A stretch of DNA of 64,000 nt from Rhodococcoides kyotonense (GTDB taxonomy: Bacteria; Actinomycetota; Actinomycetes; Mycobacteriales; Mycobacteriaceae). Every line of letters starts with the position of its first letter. The stretch's first letter is position 1. Of this stretch, positions 16,263-24,537 are shown piece by piece. Both the position numbers and the translations under genes were made by a program. The notes beneath the pieces were generated by a model. That model worked only from the letters and a program-made list of their open reading frames with translations, ran no database searches and was not told the DNA's origin. The stretch spans positions 62,001 through 126,000 of the forward strand of contig NZ_FZOW01000005.1 in NCBI RefSeq assembly GCF_900188125.1, read 5' to 3'.

Positions 16263-16312
16263 ACCTTCGTTCTGGTCTACTCGGGCAGGACGACAACCGA
16301 ACGGAGTTCGCG

Positions 16313-16990
16313 ATGCGGGTGCTGGTGGTCGAGGACGAAGTGCGCCTCGCCGAGATGGTTCGCCGTGGATTGGTGGCCGAGGGGTTCGTCGTCGAGATCT
16401 CTCACGACGGCGACGACGGCTTCCACTCCGCCGTCGCCGGGAACTTCGATGCCATCGTCCTCGACATCATGTTGCCGGGAAAACACGGCTACGACATCGT
16501 GCGTGACCTACGTGCCCAGAGTGTGTGGACACCGATTCTGATGCTCTCCGCGAAGGATGGCGAGTACGACCTCGCCGACGCGTTCGATCTGGGTGCCGAC
16601 GACTATCTGGTCAAGCCGTTCTCGTTCGTCGTACTGGTCGCGCGGCTGCGTGCGTTGGTACGACGAGGGGCTCCCGAGCGGCCGACAGTCCTGACCGTCG
16701 GCGATCTGGAACTCGACCCGGCGCGACACCGGGTCACGCGTCAGGGATCGGAGTTGGCGCTCACACCACGCGAGTACAGCGTCCTCGAATTCCTCATGCG
16801 CCGCAGCGGTGTCGTGGTGACGAAGTCCGAGATCGTTCGCTCGGTGTGGGATGCCAACTACGACGGCGACGAGAACATCGTCGAGGTCTACATCGGATAC
16901 CTCCGTAAGAAGGTCGATCAGCCGTTCGGGCTCAAAAGCATCGAGACAGTGCGTGGCGTCGGCTATCGATTGGCGTCCAACGTGATGTAG
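16313..16990 (+). CDS. OmpR-family response regulator
   Basis: 225 residues. Receiver domain with acidic pair E8-D9, phospho-acceptor Asp51 (V-L-D-I-M-L-P-G), conserved Ser and K-P-F; then a winged-helix domain with L-T-P-R-E-Y-S-V-L-E-F-L and R-G-V-G-Y-R-L. ATG 16313 begins the canonical M-R-V-L-V-V-E-D-E. Its probable kinase partner (19446) is 2.5 kb away rather than adjacent. The 3' end overlaps the convergent glycosidase gene by 28 bases. Confidence 0.93.
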   Translation: MRVLVVEDEVRLAEMVRRGLVAEGFVVEISHDGDDGFHSAVAGNFDAIVLDIMLPGKHGYDIVRDLRAQSVWTPILMLSAKDGEYDLADAFDLGADDYLVKPFSFVVLVARLRALVRRGAPERPTVLTVGDLELDPARHRVTRQGSELALTPREYSVLEFLMRRSGVVVTKSEIVRSVWDANYDGDENIVEVYIGYLRKKVDQPFGLKSIETVRGVGYRLASNVM

Positions 16991-18102
16991 AAGAAGTCGC
17001 GACGGTCGGGTGCGAGATATCTGTCCGGTGCGCTCTGCACGCCAGGAAGCAGCGTGGACGGTGCCAAATTCCCGGCACCGTCCACGGTCCAGCTGTTGAA
17101 TTGGGTCATCCCACTGTGGATGTCGAGTTCCATACCGGTCACTGCACCCGCATCGACGAGGGCACGCGCCAAGGTGGCCAGGTCGACCTTTGCGGCGGCG
17201 ACGTAGACGATGTTGCCGCGGGCATCGATGCCGAGTCCTGATCGCTCGGTGTACTGAAGTTGGTTCTTCGCGCTACCCCACTTCGAGGACCCGTTTGACT
17301 CGATTCCTGGTGCCGCCGAGCCGTGCTCGACCAGTAGCGCGAGATTCTGCCGCACGGCCACGACGTGCGGACCGACATCGGAACCGGACATCCAGTCGAC
17401 GACTCTCAGATGCCCGGAGTCGTCGATCACGGCTGATGCCTGACCGTTCTGCAGGGCTCGGGCTGCAGTGCCGTGCGAATAGAAACCTCCGGAAATATCA
17501 CTGAACTTCCATCCGGAGTTGAACGCGGCCACCAGCGAGGGCACGTCATCGCCGGGAACCGATGCGGGAGAGGACGCGTCGGAGATCGGTTGTGTCGTCC
17601 CCGGCACGAGATGTGCGGTCGTCGCCGTCTGCGACACGATGGCGACACCAGCGACGGCGCTGCGATGAGCTGGATCCGGTTGGTACAGCGAGGTATAGGA
17701 GACCGGCGTCCCGTCCGTGCCGGTGCGCCCGGGTATCCATGTCGGAGAAGCCATCCCGGTTGTCGTGGGAAGGACGGGGAGAACGCCGATCGAGGTCGAG
17801 GCACCGCCGGCGACCGCCGATGCGGCAGGCCGTGGCAGAGTGGGCTGGCTGTCCGGCGGCGGAGTTGCGTAACGCCAGTTCTCGTACGCGTTCAGCAACG
17901 GGGCGCCACCGTGATCACGAATCCATGTCGAGGTCTTGTCGTTCCAGGTCGCGTACCCTGGTGCTGCGAGTGCGCGAACGTAGGACACTGTTGCGACTGA
18001 AAGAAGCACGAGCGCAGCGATTCCCAGAATTTTCCAAATCCTGATTTCGCGGCGTGAGATCTGCGAGGGCGGCGACGGAGCGGGCAGTGTCGGTGTGTGC
18101 AT
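16963..18102 (-). CDS. membrane-anchored phosphodiester glycosidase (NAGPA/DUF2233-like)
   Basis: 379 residues. One membrane segment (about 27-47) anchors an extracellular domain. The C-terminal half resembles the NAGPA (N-acetylglucosamine-1-phosphodiester alpha-N-acetylglucosaminidase) fold: F-N-S-G-W-K near 196, G-F-Y-S-H-G, R-Q-N-L-A-L-L-V, Y-T-E-R-S-G-L-G-I-D-A-R-G, and a Met-Glu-Leu-Asp motif (G-M-E-L-D-I-H) near 333. May trim sugar-phosphodiester links in the cell wall. ATG 18102 has AAGGAG nine bases upstream; an in-frame extension to 18198 lacks support. Confidence 0.82.
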   Translation of the reverse strand: MHTPTLPAPSPPSQISRREIRIWKILGIAALVLLSVATVSYVRALAAPGYATWNDKTSTWIRDHGGAPLLNAYENWRYATPPPDSQPTLPRPAASAVAGGASTSIGVLPVLPTTTGMASPTWIPGRTGTDGTPVSYTSLYQPDPAHRSAVAGVAIVSQTATTAHLVPGTTQPISDASSPASVPGDDVPSLVAAFNSGWKFSDISGGFYSHGTAARALQNGQASAVIDDSGHLRVVDWMSGSDVGPHVVAVRQNLALLVEHGSAAPGIESNGSSKWGSAKNQLQYTERSGLGIDARGNIVYVAAAKVDLATLARALVDAGAVTGMELDIHSGMTQFNSWTVDGAGNLAPSTLLPGVQSAPDRYLAPDRRDFFYITLDANR

Positions 18103-18149
18103 GTCGAGTACTCCTTCTGGTGTTTGCCGTCGACTGTGCACGGAGGGTG

Positions 18150-18167
18150 CTGAACGATCACTGAGAA
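18150..18167 (+). promoter_or_regulatory. direct-repeat regulator site 3
   Basis: CTGAACGATCACTGAGAA: CTGA units 11 bases apart, 48 bases upstream of the glycosidase ATG and in the same orientation relative to the gene as sites 1, 4 and 5. Confidence 0.6.
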
Positions 18168-18260
18168 CCGTTGGTGTCGAAAGGATTCGACACGACAATT
18201 ATTTGAAACGACACTGCAGCGTTAGGCACTTCTGTGCCGAAGGCTGCAGTGCGATGATCT

Positions 18261-18473
18261 CTACTGCCCGGGTGCGTCGGGTATGTCGCCCGGTTCCGGA
18301 ACATCCACTGCCCCCGGGGCATCGGGCGTGTCGCCCGGTTCCGGGCTGTCGACGATGCTGGTGTCCGGAGCCGCGGACCGGTCGAGAACATTCGCACCGG
18401 CGATCCCGCCGCCGATCGATGCTGCTGCCAGCGCCACGGCCGCGACCGCTACGATCTTCTTCTTGGCGTTCAC
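18261..18473 (-). CDS. small secreted protein with Pro-Glu/Asp repeats
   Basis: 70 residues. Lys-rich start, hydrophobic core (V-A-V-A-A-V-A-L-A-A-A-S-I-G-G-G-I-A-G-A) and likely cleavage near residue 26 form a signal peptide. The remaining tail is acidic and Pro-rich with a tandem repeat, P-E-P-G-D-(T/I)-P-D-A-P-G, also visible as a 44-base near-repeat in the DNA. No Cys, no domain recognised. Start ATG 18473 is followed by K-K-K; AAAGGGTC upstream is a fair ribosome site. Function unknown; regulation probably by site 4. Confidence 0.7.
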   Translation of the reverse strand: MNAKKKIVAVAAVALAAASIGGGIAGANVLDRSAAPDTSIVDSPEPGDTPDAPGAVDVPEPGDIPDAPGQ

Positions 18474-18541
18474 TGTCGACCCTTTCGGTTGTCGGATGTG
18501 CCGGGTCGTCCCGGTACAGCCACGAGAGTGCTGGAGGCGAC

Positions 18542-18570
18542 CTGAAGATTCGCTGTGCTCGGCTGAGGAT
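18542..18570 (+). promoter_or_regulatory. direct-repeat regulator site 4 (three units)
   Basis: CTGAAGATTCG at 18542, CTGTG at 18553 and CTGAGGATTC at 18563: three related units 11 and 10 bases apart, about 69 bases upstream of the small secreted gene (18473) and abutting the 3' end of the COG4705-type gene. Confidence 0.6.
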
Positions 18571-19362
18571 TCACGTGTTGATCGCTGTCGCCCTGCTGTC
18601 GTCGGTCACGTCCTCGACGTCGGCCTTGCTGACGGTCAGGTATCCGACGAGCCCGACGATGATCACCAGAAACAGCGCCGTGACGACGGTGGGACCCAGT
18701 CCGAGGCCGCCGAGGTCCTTGTTCTGGGTCAGCAGATCTCCGATCGACGCCCCGAGCGGACGAGTGACGATGTAGGCGATCCAGAATGCGAGTACGGCAT
18801 TCAGTTTCAGACCGTAGTGCGCAGCGGTGACGGCGGCGATGACGGCACCGAACACCACTGTCGACGTCAGGTAACCCAGATTGATCTGCTCGGCCACCAG
18901 GTCGCCGGCAGCGGTACCGAGAGCGAACGTGAACAGGATGGCCAGCCAGTAGAACCCCTCCCGACGTCGTGTCCTGATGCTGTGGATGGACAGCGTGTCC
19001 TCGCTGATGTACCACGCGGCGAACGTGAGAATCAGACCGGCCGTGAAGAAACCGGTACTCACCGCCAACGGGACACCGAAGTTGTCGGTCAGGTTGTCGG
19101 TGATCAATGTGCCTGCCACGCTGATCAGAATCACGGTGAGCCAATACACCGACGGGACATAGTGTTTCAGAGAGAACTGGTAGACCAGCACACCGACGAG
19201 AAGAACTCCGACGACGATCGACGTTCCGGTCATGCCGAATCCGAGATCGACGTTCAGCGCATCGGCCGCCGTTTCGCCGACCGTCGTGCCGAGAATCTTG
19301 ATGATCCAGAAGTACAGGGTTACTTCCGGTACCTTGCTCGCGAGCGTGCGTGAAGTGGTCAT
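18571..19362 (-). CDS. COG4705-type integral membrane protein
   Basis: 263 residues with about eight hydrophobic segments arranged as two similar halves: K-I-L-G-T-T-V-G-E-T-A-A-D near 21-33, E-G-F-Y-W-L-A-I-L-F-T-F-A-L-G-T-A-A-G-D-L in the middle, and R-P-L-G-A-S-I-G-D-L-L. The repeated G-x-x-x-G-(E/D) motifs are characteristic of this uncharacterised family, often found beside two-component systems. ATG 19362 chosen; the frame's upstream extension is not coding. Divergent from the histidine kinase gene. Confidence 0.85.
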   Translation of the reverse strand: MTTSRTLASKVPEVTLYFWIIKILGTTVGETAADALNVDLGFGMTGTSIVVGVLLVGVLVYQFSLKHYVPSVYWLTVILISVAGTLITDNLTDNFGVPLAVSTGFFTAGLILTFAAWYISEDTLSIHSIRTRRREGFYWLAILFTFALGTAAGDLVAEQINLGYLTSTVVFGAVIAAVTAAHYGLKLNAVLAFWIAYIVTRPLGASIGDLLTQNKDLGGLGLGPTVVTALFLVIIVGLVGYLTVSKADVEDVTDDSRATAINT

Positions 19363-19387
19363 GAGCGGCAACTGTTGCAAAACGTTC

Positions 19388-19405
19388 CTGAAGAAGCGCT
19401 GAAGA
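19388..19405 (+). promoter_or_regulatory. direct-repeat regulator site 5
   Basis: CTGAAGAAGCGCTGAAGA: the best-conserved copy with site 1, units 11 bases apart, between the divergent COG4705-type gene (26 bases away) and the kinase gene (41 bases away). Confidence 0.7.
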
Positions 19406-19445
19406 TCATCCGCGTTCTCGGGACCGGAGGCATCAGACTGGGACG

Positions 19446-20813
19446 ATGCGCGTGAACTTCGATCTCCTCCGGCCCCGTTCGTGGACCGTTCGAGTCCGGT
19501 CGGCTGTTGCGTCGACCCTGGTCGTCGCCGTGTGCTTGATCGTGGCGGGCGTGGCATTGCTCGGTGTCCTGTACGACTCGCTGGAAACATCCGCGCGCAA
19601 TGCTGCAGCCGCCCGCGCCGTGCAAGTCGCCGAACAACTCGAATCGGATACACCGTCGCAGATCGACGAATCGCTGCTGTCGACCGACGGTCAGATCGGA
19701 TCGGTTCAGGTGATCGATTCCTCGGGTGGCGTCGTGGCGACGTCTCAGGGCGATGCGAAGGTGCCGCTGTCGACGACACAGTTGGAGCCGTCGACGACAG
19801 CCGACCTGGGACGCGTCGAACTGGAAGGCGACGACTTCTGGGTGACGGGGATGGGCGCGAACTCACCGAGCGGTGCGGTCACCGTGGTGGTCGGTGCCGA
19901 CCGGGAGCCCGTCGAGAACGTCGTGACGACAGTTGCGGTCTTGCTCGCGATCGTCGGCCCTGTCGTCATCGCTCTCGTTGCGTTCGCCACGTACAAGCTC
20001 GTGGGCGCGGCACTGAGTCCGGTCGAACGCATCCGCTCGCGCGTGGCATCCATCTCCAACAGTCAGTTGGACGAACGACTTCCGGTTCCCGAGGCCCGCG
20101 ACGAGATCGCGCGACTTGCCGCGACCATGAACGAGATGCTGGGTCGCCTGGAAGCGGGACAACGCGCGCAGCAACGATTCGTCAGCGACGCGTCGCACGA
20201 ACTTCGAAGTCCGCTGTCGACGATCACCGCAGCACTCGAACTCGCAGCGTCCAGGCCGGATCTGCTCGACGAGTCACTGATCGACGAATCCTTGCTGCCG
20301 GAGGCTCGTCGAATGCGGGCATTGATCGAAGACCTTCTCCTGCTTGCTCGTTCGGACGAGACAGGACTGGTCGAGGGTGCAGTCGATGTAGACCTGGACG
20401 ACGTCATGTACAAGGAAAGCAAGCGGGTAGCTGCATCGACGGGCCTCGAGGTGGAGTCGGTGATCGAGCCCGTGCGTGTGCAAGGCGATCAGCAGGCGCT
20501 GGCGCGCGTGGTCCGCAACATCGTCGACAATGCCATGAGGCACGCGGCGACGCGTGTTCGCCTGGCATCGTCGCAGGCGGACGGCTACGCCACGATCGCG
20601 ATCGACGACGACGGTCCAGGGGTCCCCGAATCCGAGCGTGACCGCGTGTTCGACAGATTCGTCAGGCTCGATTCCTCGCGAACCCGCGACGAGGGAGGCG
20701 CAGGTCTCGGCCTGTCCATCGTCGCGGGAACCGTTTCAGCACATTCGGGTACGGTTCGCGTCGTCGAGTCACCCTTGGGCGGAGCCCGATTCGTGATTCA
20801 GCTTCCGCTGTAG
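19446..20813 (+). CDS. sensor histidine kinase
   Basis: 455 residues. Membrane helices near 20-42 and 165-187 flank an extracellular sensor of about 120 residues; a HAMP linker follows. The kinase core has H-box S-H-E-L-R-S-P (His near 251), N-box N-I-V-D-N-A-M-R-H, D-D-D-G-P-G-V-P and G-A-G-L-G-L-S-I. Likely partner of the regulator at 16313: no other kinase lies between them and both share the direct-repeat site. ATG 19446 precedes a basic N terminus suited to the first helix. Confidence 0.92.
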   Translation: MRVNFDLLRPRSWTVRVRSAVASTLVVAVCLIVAGVALLGVLYDSLETSARNAAAARAVQVAEQLESDTPSQIDESLLSTDGQIGSVQVIDSSGGVVATSQGDAKVPLSTTQLEPSTTADLGRVELEGDDFWVTGMGANSPSGAVTVVVGADREPVENVVTTVAVLLAIVGPVVIALVAFATYKLVGAALSPVERIRSRVASISNSQLDERLPVPEARDEIARLAATMNEMLGRLEAGQRAQQRFVSDASHELRSPLSTITAALELAASRPDLLDESLIDESLLPEARRMRALIEDLLLLARSDETGLVEGAVDVDLDDVMYKESKRVAASTGLEVESVIEPVRVQGDQQALARVVRNIVDNAMRHAATRVRLASSQADGYATIAIDDDGPGVPESERDRVFDRFVRLDSSRTRDEGGAGLGLSIVAGTVSAHSGTVRVVESPLGGARFVIQLPL

Positions 20814-20819
20814 GCGTGT

Positions 20820-20897
20820 TCACGAGGCAGTGACGGCGGCCTTGATCCTCGAGACCAGGTTGTCGAGCGCGTATCGGATGCTCAGGGCGGAGGGCGA
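20820..20897 (-). pseudogene. C-terminal scrap of a siderophore-binding protein
   Basis: Reading leftwards, about 25 codons (S-P-S-A-L-S-I-R-Y-A-L-D-N-L-V-S-R-I-K-A-A-V ending in TGA at 20820) match the last helix of FepB/FecB-like binding proteins. Nothing of the rest of the gene is present to the right; it ends where the next binding-protein gene starts on the opposite strand, so this is a rearrangement or deletion joint. Confidence 0.5.
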
Positions 20898-20909
20898 TTG
20901 AGCGGTAAA

Positions 20910-21896
20910 ATGAGGCAAGGGTTACCGACGAACGACTCCGCCCCTGCAGCGTCCGATTCGTCGGCGTTTCCGGTGACCGTCGAGTCGGCGCTGGGTACAG
21001 CTGAGATCAGCGACGAGCCCACTCGGGTCGCGACATGGGGTTGGTCGAATCAGGACGCGATCCTCGCGCTCGGAGTGGTTCCAGTCGCAATGCCGACATT
21101 CGCGGAGGCTCAGTACGGTGCCGACGATCGCGGGATTCTTCAGTGGGATGCCACAGTCCTGAACGATCTCGGGGGAGAGACGCCGAAGTTGCTGTCGGGG
21201 GACGGGACTGGTGCAGCGCCGATCGAGCAGTTCGCCGAGGCGAACCCGGACCTGATCTTCGCGCCCTACTCGGGTCTGAGCCAGGCCGAGTTCGATGCTC
21301 TGTCTCGGATCGCGCCAGTCGTCGGCTATCCGGACCAGCCATGGACAGCATCCTGGGAAGATCAGCTCACGATCGCAGGCACAGCGTTGGGCAAGGAGAA
21401 AGAAGCCGCCGAACTGGTTTCTGGCGTCGAGAGTTCCATCGCCGATGCCGCTGCGAAGTATCCGGCCCTGAGCGGTAAGACCGTCACCATCGCGCTTCCG
21501 AACGCGCCCGGCACATTCGCGGTCAGCAAGAACGGTGACGTGCGCGTCGAATTTCTCGAGCAGCTGGGCCTCGTCAACGAGCCGACGATCCAAGAAGCCG
21601 ATCCGACCAAGGACCCCGATGCCGTCTACTTCGAGCTGAGTCTGGAGCAGGCGTCGTCGATAAGGGCCGATGTGCTGTTCGTGGTCGCGTACGACAAGGA
21701 GAGCCTCGGTGCATTTCTCGCCGAACCCGCCGTCGCGTCGCAGCCGGTTCTCGCCGAAGGCCGAACCGCATCCACCGAGAACTTCGGCGTCGACAAGAAC
21801 TTCGCATTCGGCGGACTCACGGTTCTCACCATTCCGTACATTCTCGACGATGTGGCGTCGGCGCTGAACGCCGCGGCAGGGAACGTACAGGACTGA
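20910..21896 (+). CDS. siderophore-binding protein lacking its signal peptide
   Basis: About 328 residues. The body is a complete FepB/FecB-type receptor: F-P-V-T-V-E-S-A-L-G, R-V-A-T-W-G-W-S-N-Q-D near 44, P-D-L-I-F-A-P-Y-S-G, I-A-P-V-V-G-Y-P and C-terminal T-I-P-Y-I-L-D-D-V-A-S-A-L. But there is no signal peptide and no lipobox Cys: the protein starts directly in the Ser/Asp/Ala linker that normally follows the Cys. ATG 20910 or TTG 20898 (GGAGGG in front) are the only starts; neither adds a signal. Probably a broken gene stranded in the cytoplasm, or exported by an unseen route. The MFS gene follows 20 bases later. Confidence 0.7.
   Translation: MRQGLPTNDSAPAASDSSAFPVTVESALGTAEISDEPTRVATWGWSNQDAILALGVVPVAMPTFAEAQYGADDRGILQWDATVLNDLGGETPKLLSGDGTGAAPIEQFAEANPDLIFAPYSGLSQAEFDALSRIAPVVGYPDQPWTASWEDQLTIAGTALGKEKEAAELVSGVESSIADAAAKYPALSGKTVTIALPNAPGTFAVSKNGDVRVEFLEQLGLVNEPTIQEADPTKDPDAVYFELSLEQASSIRADVLFVVAYDKESLGAFLAEPAVASQPVLAEGRTASTENFGVDKNFAFGGLTVLTIPYILDDVASALNAAAGNVQD
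20911..20929 (+). promoter_or_regulatory. weak IdeR/DtxR-like box
   Basis: TGAGGCAAGGGTTACCGAC agrees with the iron-box consensus TTAGGTTAGGCTAACCTAA at 12 of 19 positions. It overlaps the first codons of the truncated binding-protein gene, where a promoter region rather than code would be expected, consistent with a deletion joint. Confidence 0.35.
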
Positions 21897-21916
21897 TTCC
21901 GCAGACGGATAGTCTC

Positions 21917-23197
21917 ATGTCCGTGATGACTGAAACCGGAGCCGGCCCCTCGTCGTCGAGGGGTCGGCTCCGTGACGTGCCACCCGTCGTCAAGCTTCTG
22001 CTGTCCTCGATGGTGCTGTTCAACGTCGGTTTCTACCTGGTGGTTCCGTTTCTTGCGGTGCATCTGTCCGAAGAACTCGGCTTCGCCGGGTGGGTCGTCG
22101 GATTGGTCCTCGGACTACGAACCTTCAGTCAGCAGGGGATGTTCTTCGTCGGTGGCGGCATCGCCGATAGGTTCGGTCGACGGCCGATAATACTGTGGGG
22201 CATAGCGATTCGAGTTCTCGGATTCGTGGTGCTGGTCTTCGCGAGCAGTCTCGTCGCAGTGATCGTCGGTGTGTTGCTGATCGGATTCGCCGCTGCACTG
22301 TTCGCGCCTGCCGTCGAATCTGCCAATGTGGACTTGGGTCGACAGCTCGAGGAATCCGGGATAATGCGTCGGACAGAGCTTTTCGGTTACGAGCAGATGA
22401 GCAGCAGGCTCGGCACCGTCCTCGGCCCCGCGCTGGGCGCTGCGCTGCTGGTGTTCCCGTTTGCGGCGTCGTCGGCAGTGGCCGCGGTGTTGTTCGCAGG
22501 ACTGTGGATCGGCTTCTATGTACTGTTTCCGACCGATGTCGACGGTTCTGCGCCACGGTCGACTCTTTGGGGAGTGTGGCGAGAGGTTCTGGGCAACAGA
22601 CGGTTTCTCGGACTCGCTGCATTGTTCAGCGCACAGTTCGTCGCCGCAAGTCAGCTGTATCTGATGCTTCCCGAGCAACTCGACCGGATCTCCGGCTCGC
22701 AGACGTTAATCGGGTGGTTCTACGTCGGTGCTGCGGTACTGGTGATCGGGGGACAGCGGCCGATGGTGACCGCCGCCGATCGGATCGGACATCGCGGTGC
22801 GACCGTCCTCGGGCTCGCTCTGATGTCCGTCTCGTTCGTGATTCCTGCTCTCACTGCCGGCGAATCCGATTCTGTCCGGCCGTATCTGGCCACCGCAGCG
22901 TGGATCGGTCTACTGCACTTGGGGCAGATGTTGATGGTTCCACCGATGAGAGACACCCTCGCCAGAGTCGCAGGCGAGCGTCATCTCGGTGCTCACTTCG
23001 GAATGCTCAACACCATCGGCGGGTCTGTGGCGTTGGTGGGCACTCTCGGTGTGGGATTCCTCTACGACCGCGTCGACGAGGGCATGTCGGCGGCGACCCC
23101 GTGGATCGTGGTCGCCGCCTGTATTGCCGTGCCCGTGTTTCTGCTGTGGTTGTGGTCCCGGCACTCCGACGCTATCTGGCCGCGTCGGCCTCGTTGA
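21917..23197 (+). CDS. MFS exporter, probably for a siderophore
   Basis: 426 residues, twelve predicted helices. Motif A-like G-G-I-A-D-R-F-G-R-R-P near 78-88 and the antiporter-type segment G-P-A-L-G-A-A identify the DHA1 drug/siderophore exporter group. Flanked by two siderophore-binding-protein genes; exporters so placed usually secrete the siderophore or its precursor. Start ATG 21917; ATG 21926 is possible. The 3' end overlaps the convergent receptor gene by 26 bases. Confidence 0.82.
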   Translation: MSVMTETGAGPSSSRGRLRDVPPVVKLLLSSMVLFNVGFYLVVPFLAVHLSEELGFAGWVVGLVLGLRTFSQQGMFFVGGGIADRFGRRPIILWGIAIRVLGFVVLVFASSLVAVIVGVLLIGFAAALFAPAVESANVDLGRQLEESGIMRRTELFGYEQMSSRLGTVLGPALGAALLVFPFAASSAVAAVLFAGLWIGFYVLFPTDVDGSAPRSTLWGVWREVLGNRRFLGLAALFSAQFVAASQLYLMLPEQLDRISGSQTLIGWFYVGAAVLVIGGQRPMVTAADRIGHRGATVLGLALMSVSFVIPALTAGESDSVRPYLATAAWIGLLHLGQMLMVPPMRDTLARVAGERHLGAHFGMLNTIGGSVALVGTLGVGFLYDRVDEGMSAATPWIVVAACIAVPVFLLWLWSRHSDAIWPRRPR

Positions 23198-24194
23198 TGC
23201 GATCCACGAAGGCCGACAACACGAACGGAATCGTCAACGGATTCGGCATCGACACCGCATCGCTGACGATCGGGTCCAGGCCGATCAAGCCTCCGTCGCG
23301 AACGACCTGCAGGTTGGTGAACGTGGCCTGCGATTCCATCTCGGCGCGTGCGAGTTCGTAGTTGTCGAACAATAGGTAGTCGCATTCGAGGAGGCTGTAA
23401 CTCTCCGCCGAGAGCTCGGTGTTCAGCTTGCCCTCGAACCGTTCGGCGAGCGCGGCCGGTGGCTCGAATCCGAGAGCGGTCAGAAGTTGGGCTCGTGCGG
23501 ACGTAGGGCTGAAGGCGCGAAGGTTGCCGTCACTCCACCGAATCACGAGGGCTGCGGTCTTGCCTACGAACTGCGAGTTGTCCGTACGTGCTTGCGCGAC
23601 AAGCTCTTCGATTCTGGTTACCTCGGTGGCGGCTTCTGCGGGAAGGCCGACGGAGCGACCTATGCGTGCCGTGACTTCCTGCCATGGCAGCACCCAATCC
23701 GTCTGGTCCGCTGCATGCAACACCGTCGGCGCTATTTCGCTGAGCTGCGCGTACAGGCTCTCGTCGATTGCATTGTTCACCGCGATGATGAGATCCGGTG
23801 CAGCCGCAGCGATGGTCTCCACGTCGAACTCGGTTGTCGCATTCTCCAGCGCCGTCGGGTCGGCTCCAGTCACCGACGGCTCTGCCCATACACCGATCCC
23901 GTCGTCGGTCGATCCCTTCCATACCGGGACGAGAACGGGTGTGAGGCCGAGGGCCAGCAAGACATCGGCGTCGCCGATGCCGACGGCTGCGATTCGGGTC
24001 GGGGCGGATTCGATGGTCGTCGAACCCAACTTGTGCTCGATGGTGACCGGGAATGCGCCTTCTTCTGCGTGCGAGCCCGTCGCCGAACCGTCCTCTGTGG
24101 CGGAGGAGTTGCTCGAACACCCGGCAACGACGAGGCCGGCGACCGAGGCGAATGTCATCGACAGCACTGTTCGACGGTTGACGAGCGGGTTCAT
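23172..24194 (-). CDS. iron-siderophore-binding lipoprotein
   Basis: 340 residues. N-R-R-T-V-L start, hydrophobic core and lipobox V-V-A-G-C (Cys near 26); then a Ser/Thr/Glu linker and a FepB/FecB-type fold (F-P-V-T-I-E-H-K-L-G-S-T, R-I-A-A-V-G-I-G-D-A-D, P-D-L-I-I-A-V-N-N-A, terminal T-I-P-F-V-L-S-A-F-V-D). The twin Arg may direct it to Tat. Strong IdeR box in its promoter region. No FecCD permease or ATPase adjoins it, so it must work with one elsewhere or with that at 6531-8368. Confidence 0.9.
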   Translation of the reverse strand: MNPLVNRRTVLSMTFASVAGLVVAGCSSNSSATEDGSATGSHAEEGAFPVTIEHKLGSTTIESAPTRIAAVGIGDADVLLALGLTPVLVPVWKGSTDDGIGVWAEPSVTGADPTALENATTEFDVETIAAAAPDLIIAVNNAIDESLYAQLSEIAPTVLHAADQTDWVLPWQEVTARIGRSVGLPAEAATEVTRIEELVAQARTDNSQFVGKTAALVIRWSDGNLRAFSPTSARAQLLTALGFEPPAALAERFEGKLNTELSAESYSLLECDYLLFDNYELARAEMESQATFTNLQVVRDGGLIGLDPIVSDAVSMPNPLTIPFVLSAFVDRINEADAAR

Positions 24195-24208
24195 CTGATC
24201 TCCTAGAT

Positions 24209-24227
24209 TGTGGTGTGGCTAACCTAA
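24209..24227 (-). promoter_or_regulatory. IdeR/DtxR iron box
   Basis: The plus strand TGTGGTGTGGCTAACCTAA matches TTAGGTTAGGCTAACCTAA at 15 of 19 positions, the right half perfectly. It lies 15 bases upstream of the lipoprotein ATG (24194), so iron-loaded IdeR should repress that gene. Confidence 0.8.
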
Positions 24228-24537
24228 TCTATCGGTATCACCCCGCCTGCAGTGGCATTCCTTGCTAGGACCACTCGCAGCCAAACGTTGCGTGATCGGA
24301 CATCGAGCGGTCGGCTGTTCTCGCCGGGATGACCAGGGTCAGCTTCGGGGACGGGTACGGGGTGCGTCCATCGAGCCGCGTGGTGGTCCGTCGTGGTCGC
24401 ACGGACCCTGAAACGACGCCACCAACACCGCGCGGCGCGTTTCCTTGTGTCCGTCTGCCGCAAAAACGGTTCCAATACCTGCACTGCGGTGCAGACTGGA
24501 GCGCAAACCGGTCGGGGTGATTGGTACGAGGTGCACG
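24228..24537. other. 310-base region without a supported gene
   Basis: Between the IdeR box and the diguanylate cyclase. Open frames exist on both strands but none begins with a ribosome site or shows a recognisable family. The leftward frame ending near 24265 could be the tail of a lost gene, but I cannot show it. The promoter of the cyclase gene must lie here. Confidence 0.4.

Noticed and set aside
24228..24537. A degraded gene between the IdeR box and the diguanylate cyclase
   Set aside because: Frames are open on both strands, but none shows a recognisable motif, start signal or family.
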